A stretch of 45,446 bases of DNA from Janthinobacterium sp. (GCA_003133225.1 PKWL01000036.1:1-45446); one strand, 5' to 3'. Counted from the first letter of the stretch, positions 1 to 10,646 are shown. Made by a program: numbers and translations. Notes: a model not told the origin generated them from the sequence alone.

Positions 1-105
1 TTTGGTATGTGTTTCTTATGAGGCCCAGGCTGAATTTAACCTGAGGAGTCTTCCAGTTCATCGATGCCCCGTGCGCCCCTTTATTTTACTCAGAGGAGCG
101 ACATC

Positions 106-1359
106 ATGGAAGGACTTCAACCAATCTACCGGCGAGTTGCCGGCATCGATGTTCATCGCATGCTGCACGTCGTCACAGCCGTCATTGAAAATCCAAACGG
201 TACCATCGAACAAACCAGCCGAGAATTCGGCGGCTTCAGGCGCGATTGTCGCGCCCTGGCCGCGTGGCTCGTCGAGCTAAGGGTGGAACTTGTAGTCATG
301 GAAAGCACCGGCGTCTACTGGAAAGGGCTGTACGCCCACCTGGAACGTGCCAACATCAACACCTGGGTCGTCAACGCGCATTTTGTCAAACATGTTCCCG
401 GGCGCAAAACCGACCTAAACGACTCACAGTGGTTAGCCGTGCTGGCACGCTTCGGAATGGTGCACGGCAGCTTCGTTCCACCACAGGATTTACGTGAGCT
501 GCGCCTGCTGTCACGCTACCGACGCAAGCTCAGTCAAATGCACGCGAGCGAAATAAATCGCCTGCACAAGGTCCTCGATGATGGCGGTATCAAGCTCGGC
601 GGCGTAGTCAGTGATATCAACGGCGTGTCGGCACGTGAAATGGTGGCCGGCCTGATCGAGGGCGTTGGCATCGACCAGCTGCTTGACATGTCGCGTGGAG
701 CGCTCAAGCTCAAGCGCGATGACCTGCAAGCGTCGCTTGATGGTGACCTCAGCGCACGCCACCTGTTCGTACTCAAGCATCTGCATGCGCATATCAACGC
801 ACTCGAGCATGAACTGGCCGAACTCGACGCCTACATCCTGGCTGCCATGAAACCGTATGAATGGGCACATCGCCTGCTCCAAACAATTCCTGGCATCGAC
901 CAGATTGCGAGCGCCCTGATCCTAATTGAAATCGGCGACGACATGACCCGCTTCGGCTGTGCCGACCGCCTAGCCGCATGGGCCGCACTATGCCCTGGCA
1001 ACGACGAATCAGCCGGCAAGCGCAAATCGGGACGCACCGGAAAAGGCAATGCGATCATCCGCTACATCCTGTGCGAATGCGCCAATGCGGCAAGCAAAAC
1101 CAAGAGCACGCTGGCGGCCAAATACAAGAGCCTGATAATCCGAAAAACACACAAGAAGACGATCGTGGCCATTGCCCACAAGATGATCCGATTGATCTAT
1201 CTGATGCTCACGCGCAAAGAGGCGTATCACGATCCTCACGTCGACTACGAAGCCATATGTGCCCAAAAAAACGCGCCACGATGGATCAAGCAACTGAAGC
1301 TCATCGGCAAATGGCCAGACAAGAAAACTACAATCGCTAGCGACACCGTTCGCAGCTGA
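106..1359 (+). CDS. IS110-family transposase
   Basis: This 417-residue protein is a transposase of the IS110 family, which uses a RuvC-like DEDD catalytic domain rather than a DDE domain. The N-terminal domain shows GIDVH, ESTGVYW and GRKTDLNDSQWLA, which carry the acidic residues. The C-terminal Transposase_20-type domain shows IPGIDQIASALILIEIGD and the serine-containing PGNDESAGKRKSGRTGKGN region. I start at the ATG at 106 because AGAGGAG sits seven to eight bases before it; an in-frame ATG at 64 has no such site. Length is normal for the family (about 340-450). No partner gene is needed by this family. IS110 ends lack clear terminal inverted repeats, so the borders of the element cannot be placed by eye. 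Confidence 0.93.
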   Translation: MEGLQPIYRRVAGIDVHRMLHVVTAVIENPNGTIEQTSREFGGFRRDCRALAAWLVELRVELVVMESTGVYWKGLYAHLERANINTWVVNAHFVKHVPGRKTDLNDSQWLAVLARFGMVHGSFVPPQDLRELRLLSRYRRKLSQMHASEINRLHKVLDDGGIKLGGVVSDINGVSAREMVAGLIEGVGIDQLLDMSRGALKLKRDDLQASLDGDLSARHLFVLKHLHAHINALEHELAELDAYILAAMKPYEWAHRLLQTIPGIDQIASALILIEIGDDMTRFGCADRLAAWAALCPGNDESAGKRKSGRTGKGNAIIRYILCECANAASKTKSTLAAKYKSLIIRKTHKKTIVAIAHKMIRLIYLMLTRKEAYHDPHVDYEAICAQKNAPRWIKQLKLIGKWPDKKTTIASDTVRS

Positions 1360-1444
1360 TTATCCGCCACATCTGAGGGGTCGGGCCTGGCGGCACTTCC
1401 GATCTCGCTAAAATGCGAGGCGGCTAAACTCGTCTCCACCGTAC

Positions 1445-1512
1445 TGAGCTTTCACGGTAACCGCTCATGAGGGATGTACGCCTCGCCCCCGAGCATGAGC
1501 TTTCACGGTAAC
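1445..1512. repeat. 17-bp direct repeat pair downstream of IS110 gene
   Basis: The 17-mer TGAGCTTTCACGGTAAC occurs at 1445-1461 and again, identical, at 1496-1512, spaced 51 bp start to start. It lies between the transposase stop and the next gene, so it may belong to the right end of the IS element or be a target-derived duplication. The rest of the 1360-1610 interval shows no coding sequence that I can support. Confidence 0.6.
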
Positions 1513-1627
1513 TGTTGTCGTCACTCTCAATAGCATCAGAACTCTGCTGTCCGTCATAATTATAATTATCGCGTAAAGCGCACTTTTGTCAGTTGTAATG
1601 TCCAATCACATGAAGAGGAAAATTGAT

Positions 1628-2004
1628 ATGAACTTGGATGATGCTGCTGGGAAACACACGAACTGGAAAGCAAAGTTTAGAGTGGCCATCTCTAACCCAA
1701 GTTTGTCGTGCGCCGCGCCTTGGCACGGCGCACGACAAAGATAATGAGCTAAGAAGGAGACGATTGTTGCGATCTTGGGAAATGGATGCATGGCCCCGTA
1801 AAAAATACCGACGGCAAAGTGCCGGAATTTTCAGACGCAGTCGCCAAGCACAAAATGTTTCACGTCGAAGCTGGAAAGATTGCCCGGTTGATTAACGCGA
1901 AGAAGTATTCAGAGGCTGAGAGAGGACTTAACGGTTCAACGTATTCATCCGCATCAAACAGTGTAATTACCGCCTTGAGGATATTGAAGCAACACGTCAA
2001 ATGA
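1628..2004 (+). pseudogene. CZB (chemoreceptor zinc-binding) domain protein, interrupted
   Basis: The reading frame opens at ATG 1628 after a good ribosome site (AAGAGGA) and encodes MNLDDAAGKHTNWKAKF, the first helix of a CZB domain with its zinc-ligand His. It stops at 1742-1744 inside a hairpin. The domain resumes in another frame at about 1753 with DDCCDLGKWMHG (the Cys ligand motif) and runs to HKMFHVEAGKIARLI, containing the other two His ligands, ending at 2004. Every CZB motif is therefore present, but a hairpin sequence and a frame change separate helix 1 from the Cys motif, and TAA codons close both frames between them. Standalone CZB proteins of about 120 residues bind zinc and are linked to chemotaxis or cyclic-di-GMP control. 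The remaining ORF from ATG 1786 could make a truncated 72-residue protein. Confidence 0.7.
1702..1739. repeat. REP-like hairpin inserted in CZB gene
   Basis: Perfect 14-bp arms TTTGTCGTGCGCCG (1702-1715) and CGGCGCACGACAAA (1726-1739) enclose a 10-base loop. It is GC-rich, lacks a T-tract and sits inside what was one domain, so it looks like a small palindromic mobile sequence (REP/MITE type) rather than a terminator. I see no second copy in the window. Confidence 0.6.
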
Positions 2005-2092
2005 TGTGAAGCAGGTGCAGGGTGGGCGCCCCAACTAGGCTAGGTACAAAATTCGAACCCATAACCGGCGCCGTTACCAATTTCGTGAGTCT

Positions 2093-2118
2093 GGCTTGCC
2101 GACCATTAGCGGCAAGCC
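2093..2118 (-). terminator. Hairpin downstream of the sensor kinase
   Basis: Arms GGCTTGCCG (2093-2101) and CGGCAAGCC (2110-2118) are perfect with an 8-base loop. It lies about 30 bases past the stop codon of the kinase gene on the minus strand. It lacks a strong U-tract, so termination is an inference from position and stem stability. Confidence 0.45.
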
Positions 2119-2145
2119 CAGCTTTGCGTTCGCTGGCGCCGGAGA

Positions 2146-4446
2146 TCAAGATTCAATCCTTCTTTCTTCCTTCGCAATGAAGATCGACAAGGTTGTGCCA
2201 TTGTCTGGGCTACTTTCGATGGTGAGTTTCCCACCAAATGAATGCACGCGCTCCCGCATCCCAACCAGTCCGAACGAATTTGCCTTCATCCCGTCACCGG
2301 GCTGAAGTCCTTTCCCATTGTCCGTTACCGTCATCGAAAAGCCGTGCTCATCCTGGCTAAGAACGATCTCGACCTCGCTTGCGTCGGCATGGCGGGCAAC
2401 ATTGGTCAGCGATTCCTGAAACATCCGAAAAACTGCCGAGGTGCGATCCTCATCCAATCCAAACTCAGCTTCTGGCGTATTCGATACCAGTGTGCAGGCA
2501 ATCCCACTCATGCGCTCAAATTGCCTTAACTGCCACTCTACCGCCGGGTACAAACCCAGTTCCAGCGTCGCAGGACGCAGATCATTCATGATGGCTTTTA
2601 CGGATCGGATGGTGGCATCAATGTTATTGAGCACTCCCGCTACCTGCCTGTTCAGTTTTGGATGCGATGCTCCCGTGCGCGCGTGCAGCATGGCCACATC
2701 CATTTTGAGCGCAAGCAAATTCTGACCCAGATCATCATGAACATCTCGCGCGATGCGCTTTCGTTCGTTTTCCCTGATGTTTTGCTGGTGGTCAGAGAGC
2801 CTGCGTAACTGGGCAAGGGATTGCTCCAACAGTTCTGCCGCCCGCTTTCTTTCGGTGATGTCGCGAATGCTGGCGATGACGACCGGTTGACCGTCCATCC
2901 GGATCGGACTAAGGCTGATTTCGACAGGAAACTCGGTACCATCCTTATGCACTGCAGTCAGTGGCTTGTTCAAATCGATCGGATGCTGAGTTCTACTGAT
3001 TCCAAATACGTGACGAGCATGCACATGCCCGCTGCGGTTCTTGAGCGCCACCAGGTTATCGACATTCCACCCATGCAATTCATGGAGCGTGTAGCCGAAA
3101 GTTGACTGCGCAGCGCTATTGGCAAAGGCTATAACGCCATTATTACCGACCAACAACACCGGATCTGGCGCCGCTTCGACTATTTTATGCACCTGCGCCC
3201 GTTCAGTCTGTTTGCGCTCGGTGATGTTCTCTACGATGGACCAAGTATATTTCTGCCCATGGTTCCCGATGATCCGCATACCATTGAGCTGCACAGGGAC
3301 CAGGCTGCCATCCTTGCGGATGCACTCTTGCTCGTAAGGACCATACAAACCGGTGCGTCTGAGGAGATCAAATTGCCGCGTCTCGTCGGCCTCGTATGCT
3401 CTGGAGATGAACGTCCGATAGTCCAGAGCCCTCAATTCCTTTTCGGAATAACCGCTAATTGTTCGAAACGCTTCGTTCGACTCGACGTGGCGCCCCTTTA
3501 TGTCTGTCAATACAATACCCATGGGTGACAATTGATAAAGGTCGCGCAGTTTTTGGTCGCTTGCACACAGAACTGCGGCGGTACGCCAGATGACCGTGGT
3601 GAAAAGCGCGACATAGGTGAGGGTCACCAGGGCAATACCAAATCCGGAATTGATCAATCCCCTATTCTCGCCCTCAACATGGAGCCAACCAATCAGAAAC
3701 GGGGCAACGAGGGCGAGCGGCAGAAGGCGGCGCGCCATCATGCCTCCGGAGGTGTTGCTGGTCACGACCCGCATCAGGCCGCGCCGAGGGCGAGCGAGCA
3801 GCACACCAAAATTGACAACCACAAACCCAAGCGCGGTATGCAAAGCGATGCTGGAGTAGGCGCCGACACCGTGCAACCCGGCGACGTCATACGCATAGCC
3901 AAGGATGGCGAGCATACCGATCAGGTTGCCGGCCAGCGCCGCGAACATAGAGACCATGCGCCACCGGCGACTGTTCAGCATGATCAGCGCCGTCCCAGTC
4001 AACGCGAAGCCGGCGGCGGTTGCCAGCGCCATGCGCGCCTGCAGATCTTGGCTCGCCGACCCGGGATCGACGATAAAAAGAAACCGATCAATGCCAAAAT
4101 GCGCACCAAACAGATATTCACCGAGCGTTAGAAGCCCGAGTAGTGCGACCATTGCAGCGAGAGCGACATGAAGATTGCGCCAAAAGGGAGCATCCGATCT
4201 TCGGCAAGCGACGAACAGGGAGGCCCCGGCCAGAAGAAAACCCAGGGCGGTATTGACCTTCATCGTTGCCCATCCTGCCATCAGGCTCTTCAATGCCACA
4301 ACATCGAGAGCCCATCCGACCAGAACGACCAAGCCGAGCGCGGCTATGGCAAGCGCAAACATGCGTGCCATCCATTCACATCGTGCCACTATGGCAAGGT
4401 CGCTATTTCTGTTTAGCATGCGAGGAGTTTGATTTGTTTTCAACAT
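2146..4446 (-). CDS. Membrane PAS-PAS sensor histidine kinase, NarX/HisKA_3 type
   Basis: A 766-residue inner-membrane kinase. Roughly residues 25-285 form seven or eight hydrophobic helices, a MASE-like sensor; two PAS domains follow (about 300-420 and 425-550, each ending in an ITERK linker). The dimerisation box RKRIARDVHDDLGQN places the phospho-acceptor at His570, and a compact HATPase with TDNGKGL and SFGLVGMRERV follows. This H-box is the HisKA_3 type that pairs with NarL/LuxR-family regulators, but no such regulator is adjacent, so the kinase is an orphan here. A TATAAT at 4449-4454 (minus strand) is so close to ATG 4446 that the mRNA may begin inside that codon; the in-frame ATG at 4419 is then the likelier start. 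Confidence 0.9.
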   Translation of the reverse strand: MLKTNQTPRMLNRNSDLAIVARCEWMARMFALAIAALGLVVLVGWALDVVALKSLMAGWATMKVNTALGFLLAGASLFVACRRSDAPFWRNLHVALAAMVALLGLLTLGEYLFGAHFGIDRFLFIVDPGSASQDLQARMALATAAGFALTGTALIMLNSRRWRMVSMFAALAGNLIGMLAILGYAYDVAGLHGVGAYSSIALHTALGFVVVNFGVLLARPRRGLMRVVTSNTSGGMMARRLLPLALVAPFLIGWLHVEGENRGLINSGFGIALVTLTYVALFTTVIWRTAAVLCASDQKLRDLYQLSPMGIVLTDIKGRHVESNEAFRTISGYSEKELRALDYRTFISRAYEADETRQFDLLRRTGLYGPYEQECIRKDGSLVPVQLNGMRIIGNHGQKYTWSIVENITERKQTERAQVHKIVEAAPDPVLLVGNNGVIAFANSAAQSTFGYTLHELHGWNVDNLVALKNRSGHVHARHVFGISRTQHPIDLNKPLTAVHKDGTEFPVEISLSPIRMDGQPVVIASIRDITERKRAAELLEQSLAQLRRLSDHQQNIRENERKRIARDVHDDLGQNLLALKMDVAMLHARTGASHPKLNRQVAGVLNNIDATIRSVKAIMNDLRPATLELGLYPAVEWQLRQFERMSGIACTLVSNTPEAEFGLDEDRTSAVFRMFQESLTNVARHADASEVEIVLSQDEHGFSMTVTDNGKGLQPGDGMKANSFGLVGMRERVHSFGGKLTIESSPDNGTTLSIFIAKEERRIES

Positions 4447-4781
4447 ATATTATAAGTATTTTAATTTAAGTCGGCATTTATCGGATCATAATTGGTGATG
4501 TCAAGGAGCAAGTAAGAAGGAGCGCGGCGTTCCCGGGGGCCCGCCCGCGCTGATGCCAAATCAACACACTCTAAGTTGTGCAGCGTGCCCACATCGGACA
4601 GTAGCAAACCGTTATGGGCGCAACTTGCCAAAAAAATAAAAATGGCCTAATTTTGCGGCGCCGAACTACTGGACCGAATACGTCTTCAACGCCTATACAA
4701 GTCACGACCAAAACGCGATCTTTATTCCTAGCCTCTTAATGTTGAAGAAAACCACCTTGCAATCCCGGTGCGGACTTCAAA
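4447..4781. other. Intergenic, no gene supported
   Basis: This 335-bp gap holds no reading frame I trust. It contains the TATAAT box for the kinase at 4449-4454 and a GC-rich inverted repeat, AGCGCGG (4521-4527) with CCGCGCT (4545-4551), which might end transcription of the GGDEF-EAL gene on the minus strand. Confidence 0.5.
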
Positions 4782-7085
4782 CTATCGCGTGGGGCATGAG
4801 GTGATTGGCTGTCCACTGCTCTCCAGCCCGACACTCCGCGAATAGGTTGTTTTTTTGGCCCCCCCTTTGATGAAAGGTCGCCGTGCAAAGTCCTCGAAAC
4901 CTTCTAATGGCAGGGGATGGCTAAAGAAATATCCCTGATAGGCATGGCAGCCAGAACTGGCCAGGAAGTCCCGCTGCGCTTCTGTCTCAACGCCCTCTGC
5001 AATCACGCCCAACCCCAGGCTCTGGGCTAGTGCAACCACGGTCTTGGCAATCGCAGCATCATTGGGGTCGGACAGGATGTCACGCACGAAGGATTGGTCG
5101 ATCTTTAACTGGTCGAGCGGTAGGCGTTTGAGATAGGACAGCGAAGAATAGCCGGTACCGAAGTCGTCCAGTGAGAAACCCACGCCCTTGGCCTTTAGGG
5201 TGAACATTTTTTCAATGATGTCCTCCACATTGTCCACCAGCAGACTCTCGGTCAGTTCCAGCTTCAGTCGCTTTGGATTGGCACCGGTAACATCGAGCAC
5301 CGCCAGCACCTGATCAACGAAGTCGGGCAGACGGAACTGGTGGGCGCTGACATTTACCGCCAGCGTAAGGTGGGCCATCTCTGGCCGGGTGGCCCATAGT
5401 GCCAGTTGCCTGCAGGCAGTCTCTAGCACCCAACTGCCCAAAGGCAGAATCAACCCGGTTTCTTCGGCTAGGGCAATGAACTCGACAGGCGACACCATGC
5501 CGCGTTGCGGATGCTGCCAGCGCGCCAGTACTTCGGCACCGGTCAGGCGGCCTTCGCCCACCACTTGGGCTTGATAGTGGAGCAAGAACTGTTTTTCCTC
5601 CAAAGCGAGCCGCAGATCATTCTCCAGTGCGGCGCGTTCCTTCACGGCAGACTCCATGCGCGCATCAAAGAAACGGAATCGGTTGCGCCCGGCCTCCTTT
5701 GCTTTGTACATGGCAAGATCGGCCTGTTTCATCAGATCATCAACGGTAGCTTGTTGCCCCATGAACAAGGCGATACCGATGCTTGCCGTGCTATGGAACG
5801 TCACATTGTTGAGCTGGTACGTTTGGTTGAGTGTGGAGAGAATTTTTTCAGCGACAGTTTCAATATTGAAAGCGGCATCCCTTTCGTTCTCGCTGTGATT
5901 GACCAACATCACTATGAATTCATCTCCCCCCAGTCGCGCTACCGTGTCGCTCTCGCGCACACATGAAGTCAAGCGCCGGGCTGCCTGCTTAAGAAGCAAG
6001 TCGCCCATTTCGTGGCCGAGCGTGTCGTTGAGCGTTTTGAAGTGGTCGAGGTCAATAAACAGCAAGGCAGCATGACCACCACCGCGATCGCCGGCCGCCA
6101 TGACCTGTTTCAAACGATCGAGCAAGAGGGTCCGGTTGGGCAGGCCCGTCAACTGGTCATAGTAGGCCAACTGATTGATTTGATTTTCTGCCGCCTTACG
6201 TTCCGAAATGTCGAATTGGGTACCAATATAATGGGTCACGGCGCCATCAGGGCCCTTTACCGCTGAGATGGTCAGCCATTTTGGGTAGACTTCTCCGTTC
6301 TTGCGCTGATCCCAGATTTCCCCCCGCCATCCGCCCGTGCGACGGATGCTCTCCCACATGGACGAATAAAAGTCAGCATCGTGGCGGCCGGATCGGAGCA
6401 GGCGCGGAGTCTGGCCCACGGCTTCCTCCGCAGTGTAGCCAGTAATCTTGGTGAAGGCACGATTCACACGCAGGATCACACCGTGCGTATCCGTAATCAT
6501 CATTCCTTCTTGGGATTCGAAGACAATGGTGGCAATCTGCCGCTCGGTCTCGGCCCGCCTGCGCTCGCTGATATCAGCATATTCCCAAATCGAACCTTCT
6601 TTTGCATCACTCGGGTCGAGAGGGCGTCCGGTAAGCATGATCCAAATGCGCGTGCCATCCCGCCGGCGCAGCTCCATCTCGGCTTGCGCAAATCCATCCT
6701 GCGCCATGCGCGCATACAGGCGATTACGAACTTCATGGTATTGCTCCGGCGAGCATGAAAACATCTCCGCAGTCTTGCCTTCGATCTCGTCAGGACCTGC
6801 GTAACCAAACATTTCCGCTTGGCGCTGATTGCATTTGACGAGTTGTCTACGCGTCACCACAACGACGCCAACATGGGCGCTCTCGAACATGAGACGCTGT
6901 TCTCTCAGCACAGCATTGATGCGACCCTCCGCCAGCTTTCGTTCAGCGGAGTGATCTCGCCGCCGCCTTTGCGCGATCAATAATCCTACCGTACTCAGGC
7001 CGATGTAGCCAGCAGAAATCAGCATAGCGCCAATAAGGAATAGCCACTCGGCAACACGTTTGCGCAATACACTTAAATTAAGCAT
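4782..7085 (-). CDS. PAS-PAS-GGDEF-EAL cyclic-di-GMP turnover protein
   Basis: A 767-residue protein that should both make and break cyclic-di-GMP. One membrane helix lies near residues 13-37, followed by PAS domains at about 64-175 and 184-297, GGDEF at about 305-475 and EAL at about 490-740. The GGDEF signature is intact (GGDEF at 386-390) and an RESD product-inhibition site lies exactly five residues before it. The EAL signature reads EVL at 519-521, a common active variant, and DDFGTGYSSLSYLKRLP with KIDQSFVRDI is intact. It follows the chemoreceptor gene by only 12 bases, so the two are probably cotranscribed. The PAS inputs are unknown. Confidence 0.93.
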   Translation of the reverse strand: MLNLSVLRKRVAEWLFLIGAMLISAGYIGLSTVGLLIAQRRRRDHSAERKLAEGRINAVLREQRLMFESAHVGVVVVTRRQLVKCNQRQAEMFGYAGPDEIEGKTAEMFSCSPEQYHEVRNRLYARMAQDGFAQAEMELRRRDGTRIWIMLTGRPLDPSDAKEGSIWEYADISERRRAETERQIATIVFESQEGMMITDTHGVILRVNRAFTKITGYTAEEAVGQTPRLLRSGRHDADFYSSMWESIRRTGGWRGEIWDQRKNGEVYPKWLTISAVKGPDGAVTHYIGTQFDISERKAAENQINQLAYYDQLTGLPNRTLLLDRLKQVMAAGDRGGGHAALLFIDLDHFKTLNDTLGHEMGDLLLKQAARRLTSCVRESDTVARLGGDEFIVMLVNHSENERDAAFNIETVAEKILSTLNQTYQLNNVTFHSTASIGIALFMGQQATVDDLMKQADLAMYKAKEAGRNRFRFFDARMESAVKERAALENDLRLALEEKQFLLHYQAQVVGEGRLTGAEVLARWQHPQRGMVSPVEFIALAEETGLILPLGSWVLETACRQLALWATRPEMAHLTLAVNVSAHQFRLPDFVDQVLAVLDVTGANPKRLKLELTESLLVDNVEDIIEKMFTLKAKGVGFSLDDFGTGYSSLSYLKRLPLDQLKIDQSFVRDILSDPNDAAIAKTVVALAQSLGLGVIAEGVETEAQRDFLASSGCHAYQGYFFSHPLPLEGFEDFARRPFIKGGAKKTTYSRSVGLESSGQPITSCPTR

Positions 7086-7097
7086 CCAGAATCCGTA

Positions 7098-8828
7098 TTA
7101 AAATTCTTCCCACTCACCGCCGCCGACTGCGGTCGCCGTCGTGGTGCCGTGCGATGATCCTGATTTGACTAGCGCGCTGCGCGTTGGCGCAGTGTTTGCG
7201 GTTGACCTGGCGGGTGCGGAAAAGCGCGACGTTCGTGTTGGCATCACTGCTGGCAGAGCGGGTGCTGCCACTGCTGCGACGGACATGCCATCGAGGTGGA
7301 ACACGCCCACCACCTGCATCAAATTGCCGGCCTGATCTTGCAAGCTCGCGGCGGCGGCCGCCGCCTCTTCCACCAAGGCGGCGTTCTGTTGCGTTACCTC
7401 ATCCATTTGCGCGATAGCCTGATTGACCTGCTCGATACCGGCGCTTTGTTCCACACTGGCGGCGCTGATCTCGCCCATGATGTCGGTCACGCGGCGCACG
7501 CTGGCCACGACTTCATCCATCGTGCTGCCAGCTTCAAAGACCAGTTTGCTGCCGGCGGCCACTTTGTCGACCGAATCGCCAATCAGGGTCTTGATTTCTT
7601 TCGCGGCGGCGGCGCTGCGCTGGGCCAAGGTACGCACTTCGGCAGCGACCACGGCAAAGCCGCGGCCCTGTTCGCCTGCCCGCGCCGCTTCGACGGCTGC
7701 ATTTAATGCCAGAATATTGGTCTGGAACGCGATGCCATCGATGACGCTGATGATGTTGACAATTTTTTTCGACGAGTCATTGATGGACGCCATGGTGTCG
7801 ACCACTTCCGATACCACTGCGCCGCCTTTTAAGGCAACTTCGGATGCGCAGGTAGCCAGGCTGTTCGCTTGGCGCGCATTGTCCGCATTTTGTTTGACGG
7901 TACTGGCCAGCTCTTCCATCGAGGCGGCCGTCTCCTCCAGCGAGCTCGCTTGCTGTTCGGTGCGCGACGACAGGTCCATATTGCCCGCTGCGATCTGGCT
8001 CGACGCGGTAGCGATGGTGTCGGTCCCTGATCGCACTTGGGCGACGATGTGCCCCAGGCTCTCGTTCATGCCCTTCAATGCCTGCATGAGGCGACCCGTT
8101 TCATCATTCGATAGAACTTCGATGCGCTGCGTCAAGTCCCCAGCGGCGATGCCGCCGGCGATTTTAACTGCAGCTTCGAGCGGCCGAGAAATGGCGCGGA
8201 TCAGCCAGACGCCGACCACGATGGCCATCACCAAGCCAAACAGGACGGCAACAATGCAACTCATACGAACGAGGTGATAGGTGCGTTGCGATTGGTCATA
8301 CTCGCCCTTAGCAACGTCCAGCTGGAGTTGAATCAGGGCATTGATTCCTTCCCGCACTGGCAGGAAGAGCTGCGTCATCGGCCCATGCACATTTTCCGTG
8401 GCCGCCTTGATATCTTGCGCGCGCAGTGCCGCGATCGCCGGCTTGAGTCCCTCGGTAACAAACTTCTTTCGGTCTTCTGCAAATTGGTCGGCGAGTTTTT
8501 TTTCTTCTGGCGTGAGGTACGTCGCCATATATTCATCCCAAACCTTGGCAACTGTTTGGATATTCGCTTCCACTTCATCCATTTTCTGGCTCACCAAGGC
8601 CGGATCGCCCGTAATGGCCTTGGCAATGGCGAGCTGATCGATGTTCAGCAGGCGCACCACTTTATCTAATTGTCCCATGGCGACCAGCCGATCCTCATAG
8701 ATCGTTTGCGTCGTGTCATTGGCGAAACCGAGACTGATGATGCCGACCAATGCACCAACAATTAACTGCACGGACAGAAAGCCGATGACGAAGATCAGGC
8801 GCCATTTGATGGTGAGGTTATTAAACAA
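7098..8828 (-). CDS. Methyl-accepting chemotaxis protein, 4HB type
   Basis: A 576-residue transmembrane chemoreceptor: membrane helix 1 at about 10-33, a periplasmic four-helix-bundle sensor, membrane helix 2 at about 190-212, a HAMP domain, and a long signalling coiled coil whose tip contains [20 protein letters not shown]. The start codon is TTG: the family start MFNNLTIK aligns there, AGGAT lies upstream, and no ATG fits. The C-terminus ends EWEEF, matching the xWxxF pentapeptide that tethers CheR and CheB in receptors such as Tar (NWETF), so adaptation by methylation is expected. It lies between an Aer-like receptor gene and a GGDEF-EAL gene in the same direction. Confidence 0.94.
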   Translation of the reverse strand: MFNNLTIKWRLIFVIGFLSVQLIVGALVGIISLGFANDTTQTIYEDRLVAMGQLDKVVRLLNIDQLAIAKAITGDPALVSQKMDEVEANIQTVAKVWDEYMATYLTPEEKKLADQFAEDRKKFVTEGLKPAIAALRAQDIKAATENVHGPMTQLFLPVREGINALIQLQLDVAKGEYDQSQRTYHLVRMSCIVAVLFGLVMAIVVGVWLIRAISRPLEAAVKIAGGIAAGDLTQRIEVLSNDETGRLMQALKGMNESLGHIVAQVRSGTDTIATASSQIAAGNMDLSSRTEQQASSLEETAASMEELASTVKQNADNARQANSLATCASEVALKGGAVVSEVVDTMASINDSSKKIVNIISVIDGIAFQTNILALNAAVEAARAGEQGRGFAVVAAEVRTLAQRSAAAAKEIKTLIGDSVDKVAAGSKLVFEAGSTMDEVVASVRRVTDIMGEISAASVEQSAGIEQVNQAIAQMDEVTQQNAALVEEAAAAAASLQDQAGNLMQVVGVFHLDGMSVAAVAAPALPAVMPTRTSRFSAPARSTANTAPTRSALVKSGSSHGTTTATAVGGGEWEEF

Positions 8829-8921
8829 TTTTTTATCCTATCCTATAGGGGGAGACACGATTTAGTCGATCTGGTACAGCACATTTTCGATTGGAGCGCC
8901 CATCTTGCACGCGCCAGACAG

Positions 8922-10604
8922 CTAACGCATGCCGACGGGGGCCGCAATCTTCCGTCGGCTTTGCATCCGGATAGCGGTAGCAGGCTTTGCGACGAGCTTA
9001 GGCCGCTGGCCGATGCCTTGCCCCTTAGCGCTTGGCGCCGTCTGTTGGCCCGAGACGAGTTTGAAGGCGCTAACCAACTGCGCCAGGTTGGTTGCCTGGC
9101 TTTGCATGTCCTCCGCCGCCGCCGCCGCTTGCTCGACCAACGCGGAATTTTGTTGTGTGACCTGGTCCATTTGCGCGATGGCCTGATTGATCTGTTCTAT
9201 GCCCTCGCTCTGCTCTTGACTGGCAGAGGTGATGTCATTCATGTAACCGGCCACCTGTTTAACCGAAGTGACGATCTCATCCATGGTCTTGCCGGCCTCA
9301 TCAACCAGTTTGCTGCCCGCCTCGACCTTCTCGACCGAGTCGCCAATCAAGGACTTGATTTCTTTTGCAGCTGCGGCCGAGCGGTGCGCCAGGCTGCGCA
9401 CTTCGGACGCGACTACAGCGAATCCGCGTCCCTGCTCGCCCGCACGCGCAGCCTCAACTGCCGCGTTCAACGCTAGGATATTGGTTTGAAATGCAATGCC
9501 GTCGATGACGCCGATGATATCGACGATCTTGCGGGAACTGTCTTTGATCGATGCCATGGTCCCAACCACCTGACCGACGGCTTTGCCGCCTTTGATCGCA
9601 GTATCGGATGCCAAGGCAACCAGCCGGTTCGCCTCGCGCGCATTGTCCGCATTCTGCTTTACGGTGCTGGTCAGCTCCTCCATCGAGGACGCGGTCTCTT
9701 CTAAAGAGCTGGCCTGAGATTCGGTGCGGGCCGACAGGTCGGCATTGCCTGCTGCGATTTCTGCTGCTCCGGTATTGACGATATCGGTTGCCTCCTTGAT
9801 CTGTCCGACCAGAAGTTTCACATTAGTTTGCAAGACGCGCATGGACTGCGCGAGTTGCGCCAATTCGTCGTCGCCATGGGCCGCTATTATTCCGGTCAGG
9901 TCGCCGGCACTCAACCGATCAATGTCACGCTTGATGCGTGCGAGCGGCAGAACGGCGGCGCGGTATACCAGGAATCCAGACAATAGGCTCAAGATGATGC
10001 CAAGAGCAGAAAGAGCGCTTGACCATCCCAGCTTGGCCCCGCTTGCCATGACGAGCAGGTTTGCCACAAAGAGTAGCGTCAAGAGACCCGACGACAGCAT
10101 GATTTTCGATCTAACCGAGAGCATTGTCAGCAAGTCGAAACGCCTGAAGAAGGAGCGCTGGAGAACGGCTCCTTCACACACCTCAATTTCCGTACTACCA
10201 TTTTTTAGCTCGCGATAAGCCCTTTCGGCCGCTGCCACTTGTTCCCGGCCGGGTTTGACGCGAATCGATGTGTAACCGACTATCTTGCCATTGTCGAGCA
10301 TCGGCGCGACGTTCGCCTCGACCCAATAGTGGTCGCCGTTCTTGCAACGATTTTTCACCATACCGGTCCATGCCTTGCCGTTCTTTATGGTGCGCCAGAA
10401 ATCCTCAAACGCCCCGATCGGCATGTCCGGGTGACGTACGATGTTTTGTGGTGAGCCTATCAGTTCCTCTTTGGTGAAACCGCTGATGTTGCAGAAGTCC
10501 TGATTGACATAGGTAATCTCGCCGAATAAATCAGTCTTGGAAACCACCGTTTCCGTGTCTTGTAATATGTATTCGTTGTTGGTTACAGGCACGTTGTTTC
10601 GCAT
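8922..10604 (-). CDS. Aer-like PAS chemoreceptor
   Basis: A 560-residue chemoreceptor with an N-terminal cytoplasmic PAS domain (residues about 8-125, with [18 protein letters not shown] and the [11 protein letters not shown] segment typical of Aer). A paired membrane segment follows at about 163-215 with almost no periplasmic loop, then a HAMP and a signalling domain with [20 protein letters not shown]. Aer proteins bind FAD in this PAS fold and sense energy state or oxygen. ATG 10604 is preceded by AGGAG at ideal spacing. It lacks a CheR-binding pentapeptide; the C-terminus is basic. It lies just downstream of cheW in the same direction. Confidence 0.93.
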   Translation of the reverse strand: MRNNVPVTNNEYILQDTETVVSKTDLFGEITYVNQDFCNISGFTKEELIGSPQNIVRHPDMPIGAFEDFWRTIKNGKAWTGMVKNRCKNGDHYWVEANVAPMLDNGKIVGYTSIRVKPGREQVAAAERAYRELKNGSTEIEVCEGAVLQRSFFRRFDLLTMLSVRSKIMLSSGLLTLLFVANLLVMASGAKLGWSSALSALGIILSLLSGFLVYRAAVLPLARIKRDIDRLSAGDLTGIIAAHGDDELAQLAQSMRVLQTNVKLLVGQIKEATDIVNTGAAEIAAGNADLSARTESQASSLEETASSMEELTSTVKQNADNAREANRLVALASDTAIKGGKAVGQVVGTMASIKDSSRKIVDIIGVIDGIAFQTNILALNAAVEAARAGEQGRGFAVVASEVRSLAHRSAAAAKEIKSLIGDSVEKVEAGSKLVDEAGKTMDEIVTSVKQVAGYMNDITSASQEQSEGIEQINQAIAQMDQVTQQNSALVEQAAAAAEDMQSQATNLAQLVSAFKLVSGQQTAPSAKGQGIGQRPKLVAKPATAIRMQSRRKIAAPVGMR

Positions 10605-10646
10605 TTCATGCTCCTGGCGTTGGTTGGCGGTATATTGAGACGATGG

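Noticed and set aside
106..1512. Bridge RNA (the non-coding guide of IS110 elements)
   Set aside because: Some IS110 elements encode a guide RNA beside the transposase gene. The 5' flank is cut by the window start and I could not recognise a convincing structure in the 3' flank, so no ncRNA is annotated.
2040..2090. Possible tRNA fragment around ATTCGAACCC
   Set aside because: The reverse strand has a GGTTCGAAT-like core but no flanking 5-bp stem, acceptor stem or anticodon arm can be folded.
7423..8277. Plus-strand 284-residue frame inside the chemoreceptor gene
   Set aside because: Alanine/serine-rich shadow of the conserved receptor signalling domain on the other strand.
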